Shown: in pieces, positions 31,052 to 39,633 of the stretch | Position numbering within the stretch: position 1 is the first letter of the stretch | Layout: each line of letters opens with the position of its first letter | Origin: a virus | DNA length: 64,000 nt | Strand: one strand, 5' to 3' | IMG/VR virus record: IMGVR_UViG_3300009496_000005 | Coordinates: 1 to 64,000 of that record | The notes under the pieces: generated by a model | Database searches by the model: none | Told to the model about the DNA's origin: nothing | The model's input: only the letters and a program-made list of their open reading frames with translations | Translations under genes and position numbers: made by a program

Positions 31052-31424
31052 TGGTTGTGCAACAACTAGTCCATTAGAAGTCTTTACTAAAGAAGTGAAA
31101 CGCATACCTTTAAATTTAGAACTTCCTCCAGTTGAAACACTAGAGCAAGTAAATCTTATTATTGTTACAAGTGAAAACCAAGAAGAAGTATTTGCTAAAA
31201 TGAAAGAAGCAAATATTGATCCTGTAATATTTGGTTACAGTGATCAGGATTGGGAACTTGTAACTAAAAACAATGTAAGAATGCGTAATCAAATTATAAA
31301 ACTTAGAGCAATTATAGAAGCATACAAAGAATATTACGAGCCTGAAGAGCAAGAAGGCAAGAGTAATATGTTTAATTTATCTAATGAAGAGTTTACGCCA
31401 AAAAAACTTACAAAAGACGATTAA
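30981..31424 (+). CDS. o-spanin-like lipoprotein (Rz1 type)
   Basis: The 147-aa product starts MQLRNRRLMQ with GAGGAG 5-10 nt upstream. A signal peptide ends in the lipobox LISGC (22-26), so Cys26 is likely lipidated. The mature part is Pro-containing at first (PLNLELPPVETLE), then mixed helical. It overlaps the i-spanin gene by 71 nt in another frame, as Rz/Rz1 pairs do. It is longer than most Rz1 proteins, so a different periplasmic role is possible. Confidence 0.65.
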   Translation: MQLRNRRLMQNALILPILTIFLISGCATTSPLEVFTKEVKRIPLNLELPPVETLEQVNLIIVTSENQEEVFAKMKEANIDPVIFGYSDQDWELVTKNNVRMRNQIIKLRAIIEAYKEYYEPEEQEGKSNMFNLSNEEFTPKKLTKDD

Positions 31425-31427
31425 CAC

Positions 31428-31456
31428 TTGACATTTAGCATTTAACCCTGTATAAT
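31428..31456 (+). promoter_or_regulatory. sigma70-type promoter (leaderless)
   Basis: TTGACA 31428-31433 and TATAAT 31451-31456 with a 17-nt spacer. The -10 ends 6 nt before the dnaJ-like ATG. Confidence 0.8.
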
Positions 31457-31462
31457 ACATTT

Positions 31463-32275
31463 ATGGATTACTATGAAACACTTGGGGTTAATCACACCAC
31501 AACCCCAAAGGAAATAAAAAAAGCATACCGCAAACTTGCTAGTAAACATCATCCTGATAAAGGTGGTGATGCTGAACAATTCAAAAAGATCCAAGAAGCA
31601 TACGACACTCTAAGTGACCCACAAAAGAAACAACAATACGATAATCCAGATCCGTTTGCAAACTTTCGAGGCGGTAATCCATTTGGCACAGGCAACTTTC
31701 AAGATATATTTACAGATATATTTGGCCAACGCAGGCAACCTCAACGCAATCCGGATGGCATATTTGATATGGAAATAACTTTACAAGATGCTTTTCTAGG
31801 TAAAGAAATGACATTAAGCACACCAGAAGGTAGTGTTAATATAACTATACCCGCAGGTGTTAGACCAGGCACCAAGTTTAGGCTAGCCGGCAAGGCTGGT
31901 AGTAGGATTCCTCACTTGCCACCTGGCGACTTAATTGTTAGACTACATATTCAAAGTCCACGTGAATGGGGTAGAGAAGGAGATGACTTATTCATTAGAG
32001 CAGAAGTAAATGCTATAGAGGCCATGCGAGGTAGTTCTATACGAATTATACATTTAGATGGCAAACAATATGATGTTACTATACCAGCAGGAACACAACC
32101 TGATGCTAAGATCAGAATGGCAGGATTAGGTATGACTAATCCAGGCAATGGTATAGCAGGCAATCTAATTATAATAGTTGCTATCCATGTGCCCACAATC
32201 ACAGATAATAATGACATAGAACTTTTAAATAAAATTAATAACAGAGAAAAGGACAACCGTAGGAGTTACAAATAA
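31463..32275 (+). CDS. DnaJ-like co-chaperone without zinc finger (CbpA type)
   Basis: The 270-aa protein has an N-terminal J domain with HPD at 30-32, a Gly/Phe linker ([17 protein letters not shown]), and a DnaJ C-terminal peptide-binding region ([16 protein letters not shown] and [11 protein letters not shown]). The Cys-rich zinc domain is missing, as in CbpA/class B J proteins. It would recruit host DnaK to chosen clients. It shares an operon with the ClpA-like ATPase and has no leader or ribosome-binding site. Confidence 0.9.
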   Translation: MDYYETLGVNHTTTPKEIKKAYRKLASKHHPDKGGDAEQFKKIQEAYDTLSDPQKKQQYDNPDPFANFRGGNPFGTGNFQDIFTDIFGQRRQPQRNPDGIFDMEITLQDAFLGKEMTLSTPEGSVNITIPAGVRPGTKFRLAGKAGSRIPHLPPGDLIVRLHIQSPREWGREGDDLFIRAEVNAIEAMRGSSIRIIHLDGKQYDVTIPAGTQPDAKIRMAGLGMTNPGNGIAGNLIIIVAIHVPTITDNNDIELLNKINNREKDNRRSYK

Positions 32276-32278
32276 TAA

Positions 32279-34465
32279 ATGGACAGTAGTAATATCGATA
32301 AGATTATAGAAAGTAGTGTTGAACGTGCAAAGGTAATGAATCATGAGTATTGCACATTAGAGCATGTTACCCTTAGTTTATTAGAACATAAAAAGATTGT
32401 GGATTTATTAGATAGTTTACAAATTGAAACTAACAAAATTAAAGAGGACTTAGATACATATTTAAATGATGTAGATTTTAATGGTCTAGCCACAACTAAT
32501 GGATACAAAGGTGCTCCTAAAAAAACTACAGCAATTGAAAGAGTATTCCAACGTGGACTGGCCCAAGTTATATTTGGAGGCCGTGAGAAGATAGATCCTG
32601 TAGATTTATTAGTTAGTATTTTATCTGAGGATGAATGTATATCAAAATACTATATGGAACTAAATGGATTAACTAAATTTGTTATAGTTAATTATATTGA
32701 TTCTAAATTTAAGAATGCCAAGAATGCAGAACTTATAGAAGAATACACAAAGAACTTAAACGAAGAAGCCATTAAGAAAAACATTGATCCTCTAATAGGT
32801 AGAAACGAAGAAGTAAATGATTTAGTTCATATACTTGCTAGACGTAAAAAGAATAATGTGTGTATTGTAGGAGAGCCAGGAACAGGTAAAACTGCTATTG
32901 CAGAAGGACTTGCGAAACGTATTGTTGATGATCAAGTTCCTTCTATGTTAAGAAACAAAGTTGTTTACAGTTTAGCAGTAGGAGACTTACTAGCAGGCAC
33001 ACGATACAGAGGAGACTTTGAAGAACGACTTAAGGCTGTATTAGATAACTTATCAGACAACCCAAATGCTATTTTGTTTATAGATGAAATACATATGATC
33101 ATGGGAGCAGGTAGTGCCGGTGGTAGTAGTGTAGACATTGCTAATATGATTAAGCCTGTATTAGGTAGAGGTAAACTATTAACAATAGGTGCAACGACAC
33201 CAGATGAATTTGCTAATACGTTTGAAAAAGATAGAGCATTGCTAAGACGTTTTGCTAGATTAGATATAGAACAAACTTCAGTTGAAGATACAAAAGAGAT
33301 ACTTAACGGACTGCAAACCTACTACGAAAAATTCCATGTAATTAAATATCCAAATGGCATAGTGGATAAAATTGTAGACTTAACAGACAGATATATTAAA
33401 AACAAATACTTCCCTGACAAAGCATTAGATGTTATGGATGCCGCAGGTGCTAAAGTAAAACTAGCAGGTAGACAAGAAGTAGAACTCAGTGACATTGTAA
33501 GTGTAGTTAGTAAAATATCTAAAGTAACAGCAGACTTAGTTGATGTAGAAAAGAAAGACGGCTATGTTAATTTAGATAGTAGAATAAAAGAAATTGTTTA
33601 CGGACAAGACAACGCAGTAGATACAATAGTAGAAGCAATACTAGTTGCTAAAGCAGGACTAAGAGAAAAGAATAAACCAATTGGGTCATTCTTGTTTGTT
33701 GGACCAACAGGAACAGGTAAAACTGAAACTGCTAGAGCATTAGCAAAACAAATGGAAAGCAAACTTGTTAAGTTTGATATGTCAGAGTATCAAGAACGTC
33801 ATAGTGTGAGTAAACTGATTGGTGCTCCTCCAGGATATGTAGGACATGCTGAAGGTAAAATGGGTCAAGGACAATTACTTGCAGAAGTAGAAGAGAGTCC
33901 TAATTGTGTTGTGCTACTGGACGAAGTAGAGAAAGCCGCACCAGAAGTATTACAAGTATTGCTACAAGTAATGGACGATGGTAAACTTACAGGTGCTACT
34001 GGTAAAGTTGTAGACTTTAGTAATGTTATATTATTAATGACAAGTAACTTAGGTGCCACAGATGCAGAAACATTAAAGATTGGGTTTGGTGATCAAACTA
34101 AAACTAAAGCAGTTGAAAAAGCAATAGAAAAATTCTTTACTCCAGAGTTTAGAAACAGACTGGATGCAGTTGTTAAATTTAATAAACTAGATCCTGCACT
34201 GATGCTTAAAATTGTAGACAGGCTTGTTGCTGAAACAAATGTATTACTTAATGAGAACGAATCAAATGTTGTTATTAAACTAAGTGATGTTGCTAGACAA
34301 CAATTAGCAGATGATGGTTATGAACCTACTATGGGTGCAAGACCGTTGAAGAGAGTATTTGAAGACAAAATTAAAAAGCCACTCAGTAAAAAGATTCTAT
34401 TTGAAGATTTAACTAATACTGATTTAATAATAGATTATATAGAAGAAGAGTATAGGATTGTATAA
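32279..34465 (+). CDS. ClpA-like AAA+ unfoldase
   Basis: The 728-aa product has an N domain with two Clp-N-like repeats (to about 145) and two AAA+ modules. Walker A is GEPGTGKT at 198-205 and GPTGTGKT near 475-482. Pore loops GTRYRGDFEE and GYVGHAEG are present. No ClpB middle coiled-coil is seen. An IGF loop near residue 601 (LKIGFGDQ) matches the ClpP-docking tripeptide, so it can pair with the phage ClpP at 17095 or host ClpP. Length agrees with ClpA (758 aa). It follows dnaJ by 3 nt. Confidence 0.9.
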   Translation: MDSSNIDKIIESSVERAKVMNHEYCTLEHVTLSLLEHKKIVDLLDSLQIETNKIKEDLDTYLNDVDFNGLATTNGYKGAPKKTTAIERVFQRGLAQVIFGGREKIDPVDLLVSILSEDECISKYYMELNGLTKFVIVNYIDSKFKNAKNAELIEEYTKNLNEEAIKKNIDPLIGRNEEVNDLVHILARRKKNNVCIVGEPGTGKTAIAEGLAKRIVDDQVPSMLRNKVVYSLAVGDLLAGTRYRGDFEERLKAVLDNLSDNPNAILFIDEIHMIMGAGSAGGSSVDIANMIKPVLGRGKLLTIGATTPDEFANTFEKDRALLRRFARLDIEQTSVEDTKEILNGLQTYYEKFHVIKYPNGIVDKIVDLTDRYIKNKYFPDKALDVMDAAGAKVKLAGRQEVELSDIVSVVSKISKVTADLVDVEKKDGYVNLDSRIKEIVYGQDNAVDTIVEAILVAKAGLREKNKPIGSFLFVGPTGTGKTETARALAKQMESKLVKFDMSEYQERHSVSKLIGAPPGYVGHAEGKMGQGQLLAEVEESPNCVVLLDEVEKAAPEVLQVLLQVMDDGKLTGATGKVVDFSNVILLMTSNLGATDAETLKIGFGDQTKTKAVEKAIEKFFTPEFRNRLDAVVKFNKLDPALMLKIVDRLVAETNVLLNENESNVVIKLSDVARQQLADDGYEPTMGARPLKRVFEDKIKKPLSKKILFEDLTNTDLIIDYIEEEYRIV

Positions 34466-34466
34466 A

Positions 34467-35162
34467 ATGGGATGGTTAGTAGATAAGTTTAAGAATTCAA
34501 AAATATTAGAACAAGGCGACTTCCCAGGAATGACTTTGCTACCTAGTCTAACAATCTTTTACGATGAGTATCCATACAGAGTTGCAATCAAAGGTAATAG
34601 GATTGCATACGATATTAAACTAATGGCTGACTTAGAAATTTTTCTTAGAACAAATACTGTAGGCAGATATAGATTTCAATCTACATCAAGAAACAATTAT
34701 TTGTATTTAGAATACATAAGTGATTTAAAAATATTAAATACTTCTAGTTTTATTGCTGATAATGGAATCAAAGATTTGTTTGTAAGTTTTACAGGTCCTT
34801 TATCAGAAGCACATAGAGATGCTATAATTGGTGCAGACACAAAAACAGAAGTTAGGCCAGCATTATATTTTGGAAAGTTTGATAGAAAACTATCATTTAG
34901 AAGTTACTCTCCTTCTTGGCTATCAGGCACAAATAAACAACAAGACCACCAAGAAGTTATAAAAGAGATGAGCAACTTTCTAAAAGATAATTTAACAGAA
35001 GGTGAAGAATACATGTGGTATAAAAAATATCATACATATTCTAGTAATTTTCTGTATCTTAAAGATAAAGTTTGGCAAGAGATAGGAGGATACTTTTTAT
35101 TACAGTTTAGTGACGTTGTAGATACAAATGTAAAAGTAGTTCCTCCAAGCGATGTTATATAA
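34467..35162 (+). CDS. unknown protein downstream of ClpA-like gene
   Basis: The 231-aa product starts MGWLVDKFKNSKILEQGDF, one base after the Clp gene stop. It is an alpha/beta protein rich in aromatic residues and Ser (RSYSPSWLSGTN, YMWYKKYHTYSSNF) with no recognised motif. Shared transcription with the DnaJ/Clp genes suggests a proteostasis client or adaptor, but this is only context. The late box of the lysozyme gene overlaps its stop. Confidence 0.5.
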   Translation: MGWLVDKFKNSKILEQGDFPGMTLLPSLTIFYDEYPYRVAIKGNRIAYDIKLMADLEIFLRTNTVGRYRFQSTSRNNYLYLEYISDLKILNTSSFIADNGIKDLFVSFTGPLSEAHRDAIIGADTKTEVRPALYFGKFDRKLSFRSYSPSWLSGTNKQQDHQEVIKEMSNFLKDNLTEGEEYMWYKKYHTYSSNFLYLKDKVWQEIGGYFLLQFSDVVDTNVKVVPPSDVI

Positions 35163-35165
35163 ATA
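35158..35165 (+). promoter_or_regulatory. T4 late promoter box (perfect)
   Basis: TATAAATA, identical to the T4 late consensus, lies across the stop of the upstream gene and precedes the lysozyme leader. Confidence 0.8.
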
Positions 35166-35196
35166 ACAATAGTTAAAAGATTATACAGGAGAAATA

Positions 35197-35664
35197 ATGT
35201 TTTTTAAAGATACAAAACTGGACAGAGAAGCAGTTTTTGAGCAACTTAAAATAGACGAAGGAGTAGTAAATGAAATCTACCTCGACCACCTTGGGTATCC
35301 AACATTTGGTGTCGGGCATCTCGTCCTTGAGACAGACCCGGAACACGGACAAGCAGTTGGAACGCCGGTTGATGAAGACAGAGTCAAAGAGTGCTTTGAA
35401 AAAGACCTTGACACAGCAATCAGTGAGTGTGAGTTACTATACGAAGAAGGGGTATTTGGAGACTTACCAGACGAAGTCCAGCAGATCTTGGTTAATATGA
35501 TGTTCAATATGGGCAGAACAAGACTAAGCAAGTTTAAAAAGATGCATGCCGCAATCATTAAAGAAGATTGGAAAACTGCCGCAGTAGAAGGTAGAGATTC
35601 AAGATGGCACAAACAAGTTACTAACCGTGCTGAACGTTTAATGGAAAGGCTAGAGCAAGTCTAA
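35197..35664 (+). CDS. T4-type lysozyme (endolysin, GH24)
   Basis: The 155-aa protein aligns with T4 gpE. Glu21 is in IDEG, Asp30 in YLDHLG and Thr36 in YPTFGVGH, reproducing the Glu11/Asp20/Thr26 catalytic spacing. NMMFNMGRTRLSKF and RWHKQVTNRAERLM match the C-terminal lobe. It cleaves peptidoglycan at lysis after release by a holin (candidate at 48980). No signal peptide is present. It has a perfect late box and CAGGAG ribosome-binding site. Confidence 0.93.
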   Translation: MFFKDTKLDREAVFEQLKIDEGVVNEIYLDHLGYPTFGVGHLVLETDPEHGQAVGTPVDEDRVKECFEKDLDTAISECELLYEEGVFGDLPDEVQQILVNMMFNMGRTRLSKFKKMHAAIIKEDWKTAAVEGRDSRWHKQVTNRAERLMERLEQV

Positions 35665-35669
35665 AGATT

Positions 35670-35677
35670 GATAAATA
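35670..35677 (+). promoter_or_regulatory. T4-type late promoter box
   Basis: GATAAATA, 6 nt after the lysozyme stop and 22 nt before the ATG at 35700. Confidence 0.7.
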
Positions 35678-35699
35678 GTTATATAACTAGGGAATCAAT

Positions 35700-36128
35700 A
35701 TGCCAGTAAATAGAAAATCAGTTCAATTAATGAGTGCATCAGGCACTTCTATGAACAAAACAAGTGAAAAAGTCAGAGGTGATAACTATTACGGATATAC
35801 TGATGGCTTCCATACTTTGCAGGTTACATACGCAAATTATGTTGGACGATTTAGAATACAAGGCACTCTAGTGCTAGAACCTGCAGAAACAGACTGGATA
35901 GACATAGTTGTTTCACCCTCAGAAGGTTTATACGCCGGTTCAACTCCTTGGAATGGCGACGGATATGTGCAGTTTAACGCAGACAAACCAGGCGTAAAAT
36001 CAGAAGCATACAGTTTCTATGGAAACTTTGCATGGATTAGGTGCAAAGTAGACAGAGCTCACATAGGTGACGGCGAAACCTATGATACTTCATACGGTCA
36101 AGTAACTAGAATACTTCTTTCAGCATAA
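35700..36128 (+). CDS. late structural-type protein
   Basis: The 142-aa product starts MPVNRKSVQLMSASGTSMN. It is beta-rich with many aromatic and Gly residues (YYGYTDGFHTLQVTYANYVG), the composition of a virion or fibre-associated protein. It has its own late box and lies immediately before the large fibre genes, which also have late boxes. No family is recognised. Confidence 0.6.
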   Translation: MPVNRKSVQLMSASGTSMNKTSEKVRGDNYYGYTDGFHTLQVTYANYVGRFRIQGTLVLEPAETDWIDIVVSPSEGLYAGSTPWNGDGYVQFNADKPGVKSEAYSFYGNFAWIRCKVDRAHIGDGETYDTSYGQVTRILLSA

Positions 36129-36131
36129 TTT

Positions 36132-36139
36132 GATAAATA
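36132..36139 (+). promoter_or_regulatory. T4-type late promoter box
   Basis: GATAAATA followed by a GTAGT-AA-CTAC inverted repeat at the predicted 5' end of the fibre transcript. Confidence 0.7.
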
Positions 36140-36177
36140 GTGTAGTAACTACACGATAATTATGACTGGAAAACCAT

Positions 36178-39100
36178 ATGGCAAATACAATAATTGAATT
36201 AAACGATACCCCTAGCAGTTATTCGCTTTCTGCAAATAAATTTCTACGAGTAAACAGCGACGGTAACGCAGTTCAATTCTGGGATATTAAATTAGATTAT
36301 TTAGAAGATGTAGAGGCATCTAATGCCTATGCTCCTAGTGTTGGGCAATCATTAGTTTACACAGCAGATGGTAAATGGCGTCCAAGCACACTAGATATTT
36401 ACTCAGCAGGTAATGGTCTTAACAAATCAGCATTAACATTAAACGTAACAGCAGGAGCAGGCGGTGGCTTAGTTGCAAACACCAGTGGTGTTTTTATATC
36501 AGACATTGCAAACGTTTCAGGCACATACGGTAATGCTACACATGTTCCAGCAATAACAGTTAATTCTAAAGGACAAGTAACATCAGTTACTCCAACTTTA
36601 ATCACAGCCTCACAGGCTACTACAATAACAAATAGTTTTGTAGGCAATGTAGTTGGAACATCAGGACAAATTAGTGTAACTGGTGGCACAGGTAACAACA
36701 GTAATGCAACTCTTAATTTAGTTGCTACAGGCGTAACAGCCGCAACATACGGTAATGCTACAACTGTTCCTCAAATAACAGTTGATACATACGGACGAAT
36801 TCAAAACGTTGACTTAATAACAGTAAGCGGCGGTGGTGGCGGAGCAGGAAATGTAAATACAGCATTCAAACATATTGCTGTATCAGGTCAAACTAACATT
36901 AGTGCAGACGCGGCAGAAGATACTTTAACATTGGTAGGCGCAGGAGGCATTAGTCTAACAACTGATGCTGGAACTGATACACTTACTATTACTGGTAATT
37001 CATCAGCAATAGTAGGTGCTTCAGGCATTAATGCTTTAAGTGATATAGATACTACCGGCGTTACTAATGGACAAGTATTAGTTTATAACTCTTCAACAAG
37101 CAAGTTTGAAGCAGGCACACCTGTAACAACATTGGCTAACAGTGGTGTAACAGCAGGAACATACGGTAGTAGCACTAATAGTGCTAGAATTGTAGTTAAT
37201 GAAAAAGGTATCATCACAGGCATAAGTGAACAGGCTATACCACAAGGTGATATTACAGAAGTAATTGCTGGTGCAGGTCTTAATGGTGGCGGAACTACTG
37301 GTAGTGTTACTCTTAATATAGAGAACACAGGAATAACTGCTGGAACATATGGTAACGCAAGTGTTTATCCTGCTATTACAGTTAATTCAAGAGGGCAGAT
37401 AACAAGTGTAAGTAACATAGCAGTCTCAGGAGGAGGCGGTGGAGGTTCTGATCAGAACCTATCATGGAACGCAGGTTCAAGCCAATTAACAATTAGTGGT
37501 GGTAATACTGTAGACCTATCAACATTAAACAACGTAGTTAACGATACTACTCCGCAGTTAGGTGGTTCATTAGATGTTAATGGACAAAGCATTGTAAGTG
37601 TTTCTAATGGTAACATATCTATTACACCAAATGGAACAGGTAAGATTATATTAGATGGTTTAAGTTGGCCAACAGCAGATGGCACAGCAAACTATGTTTT
37701 ACAAACAGATGGTGCAGGACAGTTAAGTTGGGTAGCACAATCAGGGTCATATGATAATACATCAGTTGATACACACTTAAACGTAAGTGGTGCAAGTGCT
37801 AGTCAAGTATTAAGTTGGAATGGAAGTGATTATGCTTGGGTGGCTCAAACAGACACTGATGCACAAGACTTATCAATAAGTGGAAACGTAATAAGTCTAA
37901 CAGGACAATCTGGTAACGTAGATTTAACATCAGCATTAGCATCAGTAACAAGTAGTTACGGTGACAGTAATGTTGCAAGTTATTTGTCAGCACAAGGTTA
38001 TGCAACGCAGGCTACTATTGTAGCGGCAATTACAGATAGTGCTCCAGCAACATTAGATACCTTAAACGAATTAGCGGCGGCACTAGGTGACGATCCAAAC
38101 TTTGCAACCACAATAACAAATTCAATAGCCACTAAGGCTAATACAAGTTCACTGGCCACAGTAGCAACCAGTGGAGTTTATACAGATTTAACAAGCAGAC
38201 CTACTATATCATTAAGTGGTAGTGACCTAACATATGATGGCACTACATTAGATTTAACTGGAGTAGGTGCTGTAGGACCACAGGGTAATGTAGGTGCAGA
38301 CGGAGTTAGTGTAACTAACGCAAGTTTAAGCACAAACGATCTTATAATTACTCTAAGTAATGCTTCAACAATAAACGCAGGTAATGTAAGAGGACCAGTA
38401 GGACCACAAGGAGCCGCAGGAACAAACGGAACAAACGGAACAAACGGAACAAACGGAACAGATGGTGTTAGCATTACTAATACGGCAATAGTAGGAAGTA
38501 ACTTAGTTATAACACTTTCAAATACTTCTACTATTGATGCAGGTAATATTAGAGGACCAGTAGGACCAACTGGACCTGCAGGAGCCGATGGAGCCGTAGA
38601 CCAAACATTAAGCATATCAGGTAATGTAATTACAATTAGTGGTAATAACGACACAGTAGATTTAACTACTATGTTAGCACCATATAGCAAAACAGATACT
38701 GATGCACAAGATTTAAGTTTAAGTGGCAACGTAATTAGTTTAACAGGACAAAGTGGTAATGTTGATTTAACCTCGTTACTAGTTGCAAACATCTATACAA
38801 ACTCAGATGTTGATACACACTTAAATACTAGTGGTGCAAGTTCAGGACAAGTATTAACTTGGAACGGAAGTGATTATTCTTGGACAGAAAAAACAACTGA
38901 TACAGATACTGATGCACAAAATTTAAGTTTAAGTGGCAACGTAATTAGTTTAACAGGACAATCAGGTAATGTTGACTTAACATCACTACTTGCTACATAC
39001 AATACTGATGCTCAAGATTTAACCATAAGTGGTAATGTTATTAGTTTAACAGGGCAAAGTGGTAATGTTGATTTAACAAGTTTACTATCAGGTAGTGGCG

Positions 39101-39621
39101 GCGGTGCAACTACACTAGATGGCTTAACAGATGTTTCAGCATCAAGTCCAAGCAGTGGCCAAGTCCTTAAATGGAATGGTAGTGCATGGGCACCAGCGGC
39201 AGACTTAAACTCCGGAGGCGGAGGTGGTGGTGCCACAATACAAAGATTTAAATTAAATTATAACTCCAACGGACAATTAGACTCAACATCAAACTTAACT
39301 AGTTTAGTTAATAGTGTAAGCATTGATAGTGCTAGTGGTGGTGATGTTACTGTAAACTTTGATAGTTCAATCACTATGCCACCAGCATCAGTAATGATGT
39401 ATGGTTATGATTATACAAATAATAAATATTCTATGGTGCCAGCAGAAACCACAATGGCCCTTAGAGAAATAGCAGGCGGCGGTTCAAGTGGTTCACCTAC
39501 ACTTTTTGATGGTGGGTCAACTATTGCACTTAAATTAAGGTTACGAGAAACTGAAACTGGAGCAAGTAGATCATTCGGTTCAGTTACTCATGCATGGATA
39601 CAGTTTGTTATTTACGATTAA
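36178..39621 (+). CDS. large tail-fibre-like protein with collagen-like segments
   Basis: The 1147-aa protein is built of Gly/Ser/Thr/Asn-rich beta repeats. A module DAQDLSISGNVISLTGQSGN recurs about five times (near residues 561, 842, 922 and 943), and TAGTYGNA-type turns recur in the first third. Two collagen-like G-x-y stretches lie near 700 and 740-765 (RGPVGPQGAAGTNG) and 795-805 (RGPVGPTGPAG). Such proteins form long trimeric fibres that recognise the host. The N-terminus (NTIIELNDTPSSYSLSANKF) may be the attachment end. An internal 9-bp minisatellite could vary length. Confidence 0.85.
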   Translation: MANTIIELNDTPSSYSLSANKFLRVNSDGNAVQFWDIKLDYLEDVEASNAYAPSVGQSLVYTADGKWRPSTLDIYSAGNGLNKSALTLNVTAGAGGGLVANTSGVFISDIANVSGTYGNATHVPAITVNSKGQVTSVTPTLITASQATTITNSFVGNVVGTSGQISVTGGTGNNSNATLNLVATGVTAATYGNATTVPQITVDTYGRIQNVDLITVSGGGGGAGNVNTAFKHIAVSGQTNISADAAEDTLTLVGAGGISLTTDAGTDTLTITGNSSAIVGASGINALSDIDTTGVTNGQVLVYNSSTSKFEAGTPVTTLANSGVTAGTYGSSTNSARIVVNEKGIITGISEQAIPQGDITEVIAGAGLNGGGTTGSVTLNIENTGITAGTYGNASVYPAITVNSRGQITSVSNIAVSGGGGGGSDQNLSWNAGSSQLTISGGNTVDLSTLNNVVNDTTPQLGGSLDVNGQSIVSVSNGNISITPNGTGKIILDGLSWPTADGTANYVLQTDGAGQLSWVAQSGSYDNTSVDTHLNVSGASASQVLSWNGSDYAWVAQTDTDAQDLSISGNVISLTGQSGNVDLTSALASVTSSYGDSNVASYLSAQGYATQATIVAAITDSAPATLDTLNELAAALGDDPNFATTITNSIATKANTSSLATVATSGVYTDLTSRPTISLSGSDLTYDGTTLDLTGVGAVGPQGNVGADGVSVTNASLSTNDLIITLSNASTINAGNVRGPVGPQGAAGTNGTNGTNGTNGTDGVSITNTAIVGSNLVITLSNTSTIDAGNIRGPVGPTGPAGADGAVDQTLSISGNVITISGNNDTVDLTTMLAPYSKTDTDAQDLSLSGNVISLTGQSGNVDLTSLLVANIYTNSDVDTHLNTSGASSGQVLTWNGSDYSWTEKTTDTDTDAQNLSLSGNVISLTGQSGNVDLTSLLATYNTDAQDLTISGNVISLTGQSGNVDLTSLLSGSGGGATTLDGLTDVSASSPSSGQVLKWNGSAWAPAADLNSGGGGGGATIQRFKLNYNSNGQLDSTSNLTSLVNSVSIDSASGGDVTVNFDSSITMPPASVMMYGYDYTNNKYSMVPAETTMALREIAGGGSSGSPTLFDGGSTIALKLRLRETETGASRSFGSVTHAWIQFVIYD
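38419..38460 (+). repeat. 9-bp in-frame minisatellite in fibre gene
   Basis: The unit GGAACAAAC is repeated four times perfectly plus a partial fifth, encoding (Thr-Asn-Gly)n inside a collagen-like stretch. Slippage would add or remove whole triplets without breaking the frame. Confidence 0.85.
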
Positions 39622-39633
39622 TAGGATCAATAA

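Noticed and set aside
35270-35500. 76-codon frame inside the lysozyme gene
   Set aside because: It lies in another frame of a gene with full catalytic motifs and has no start signals.
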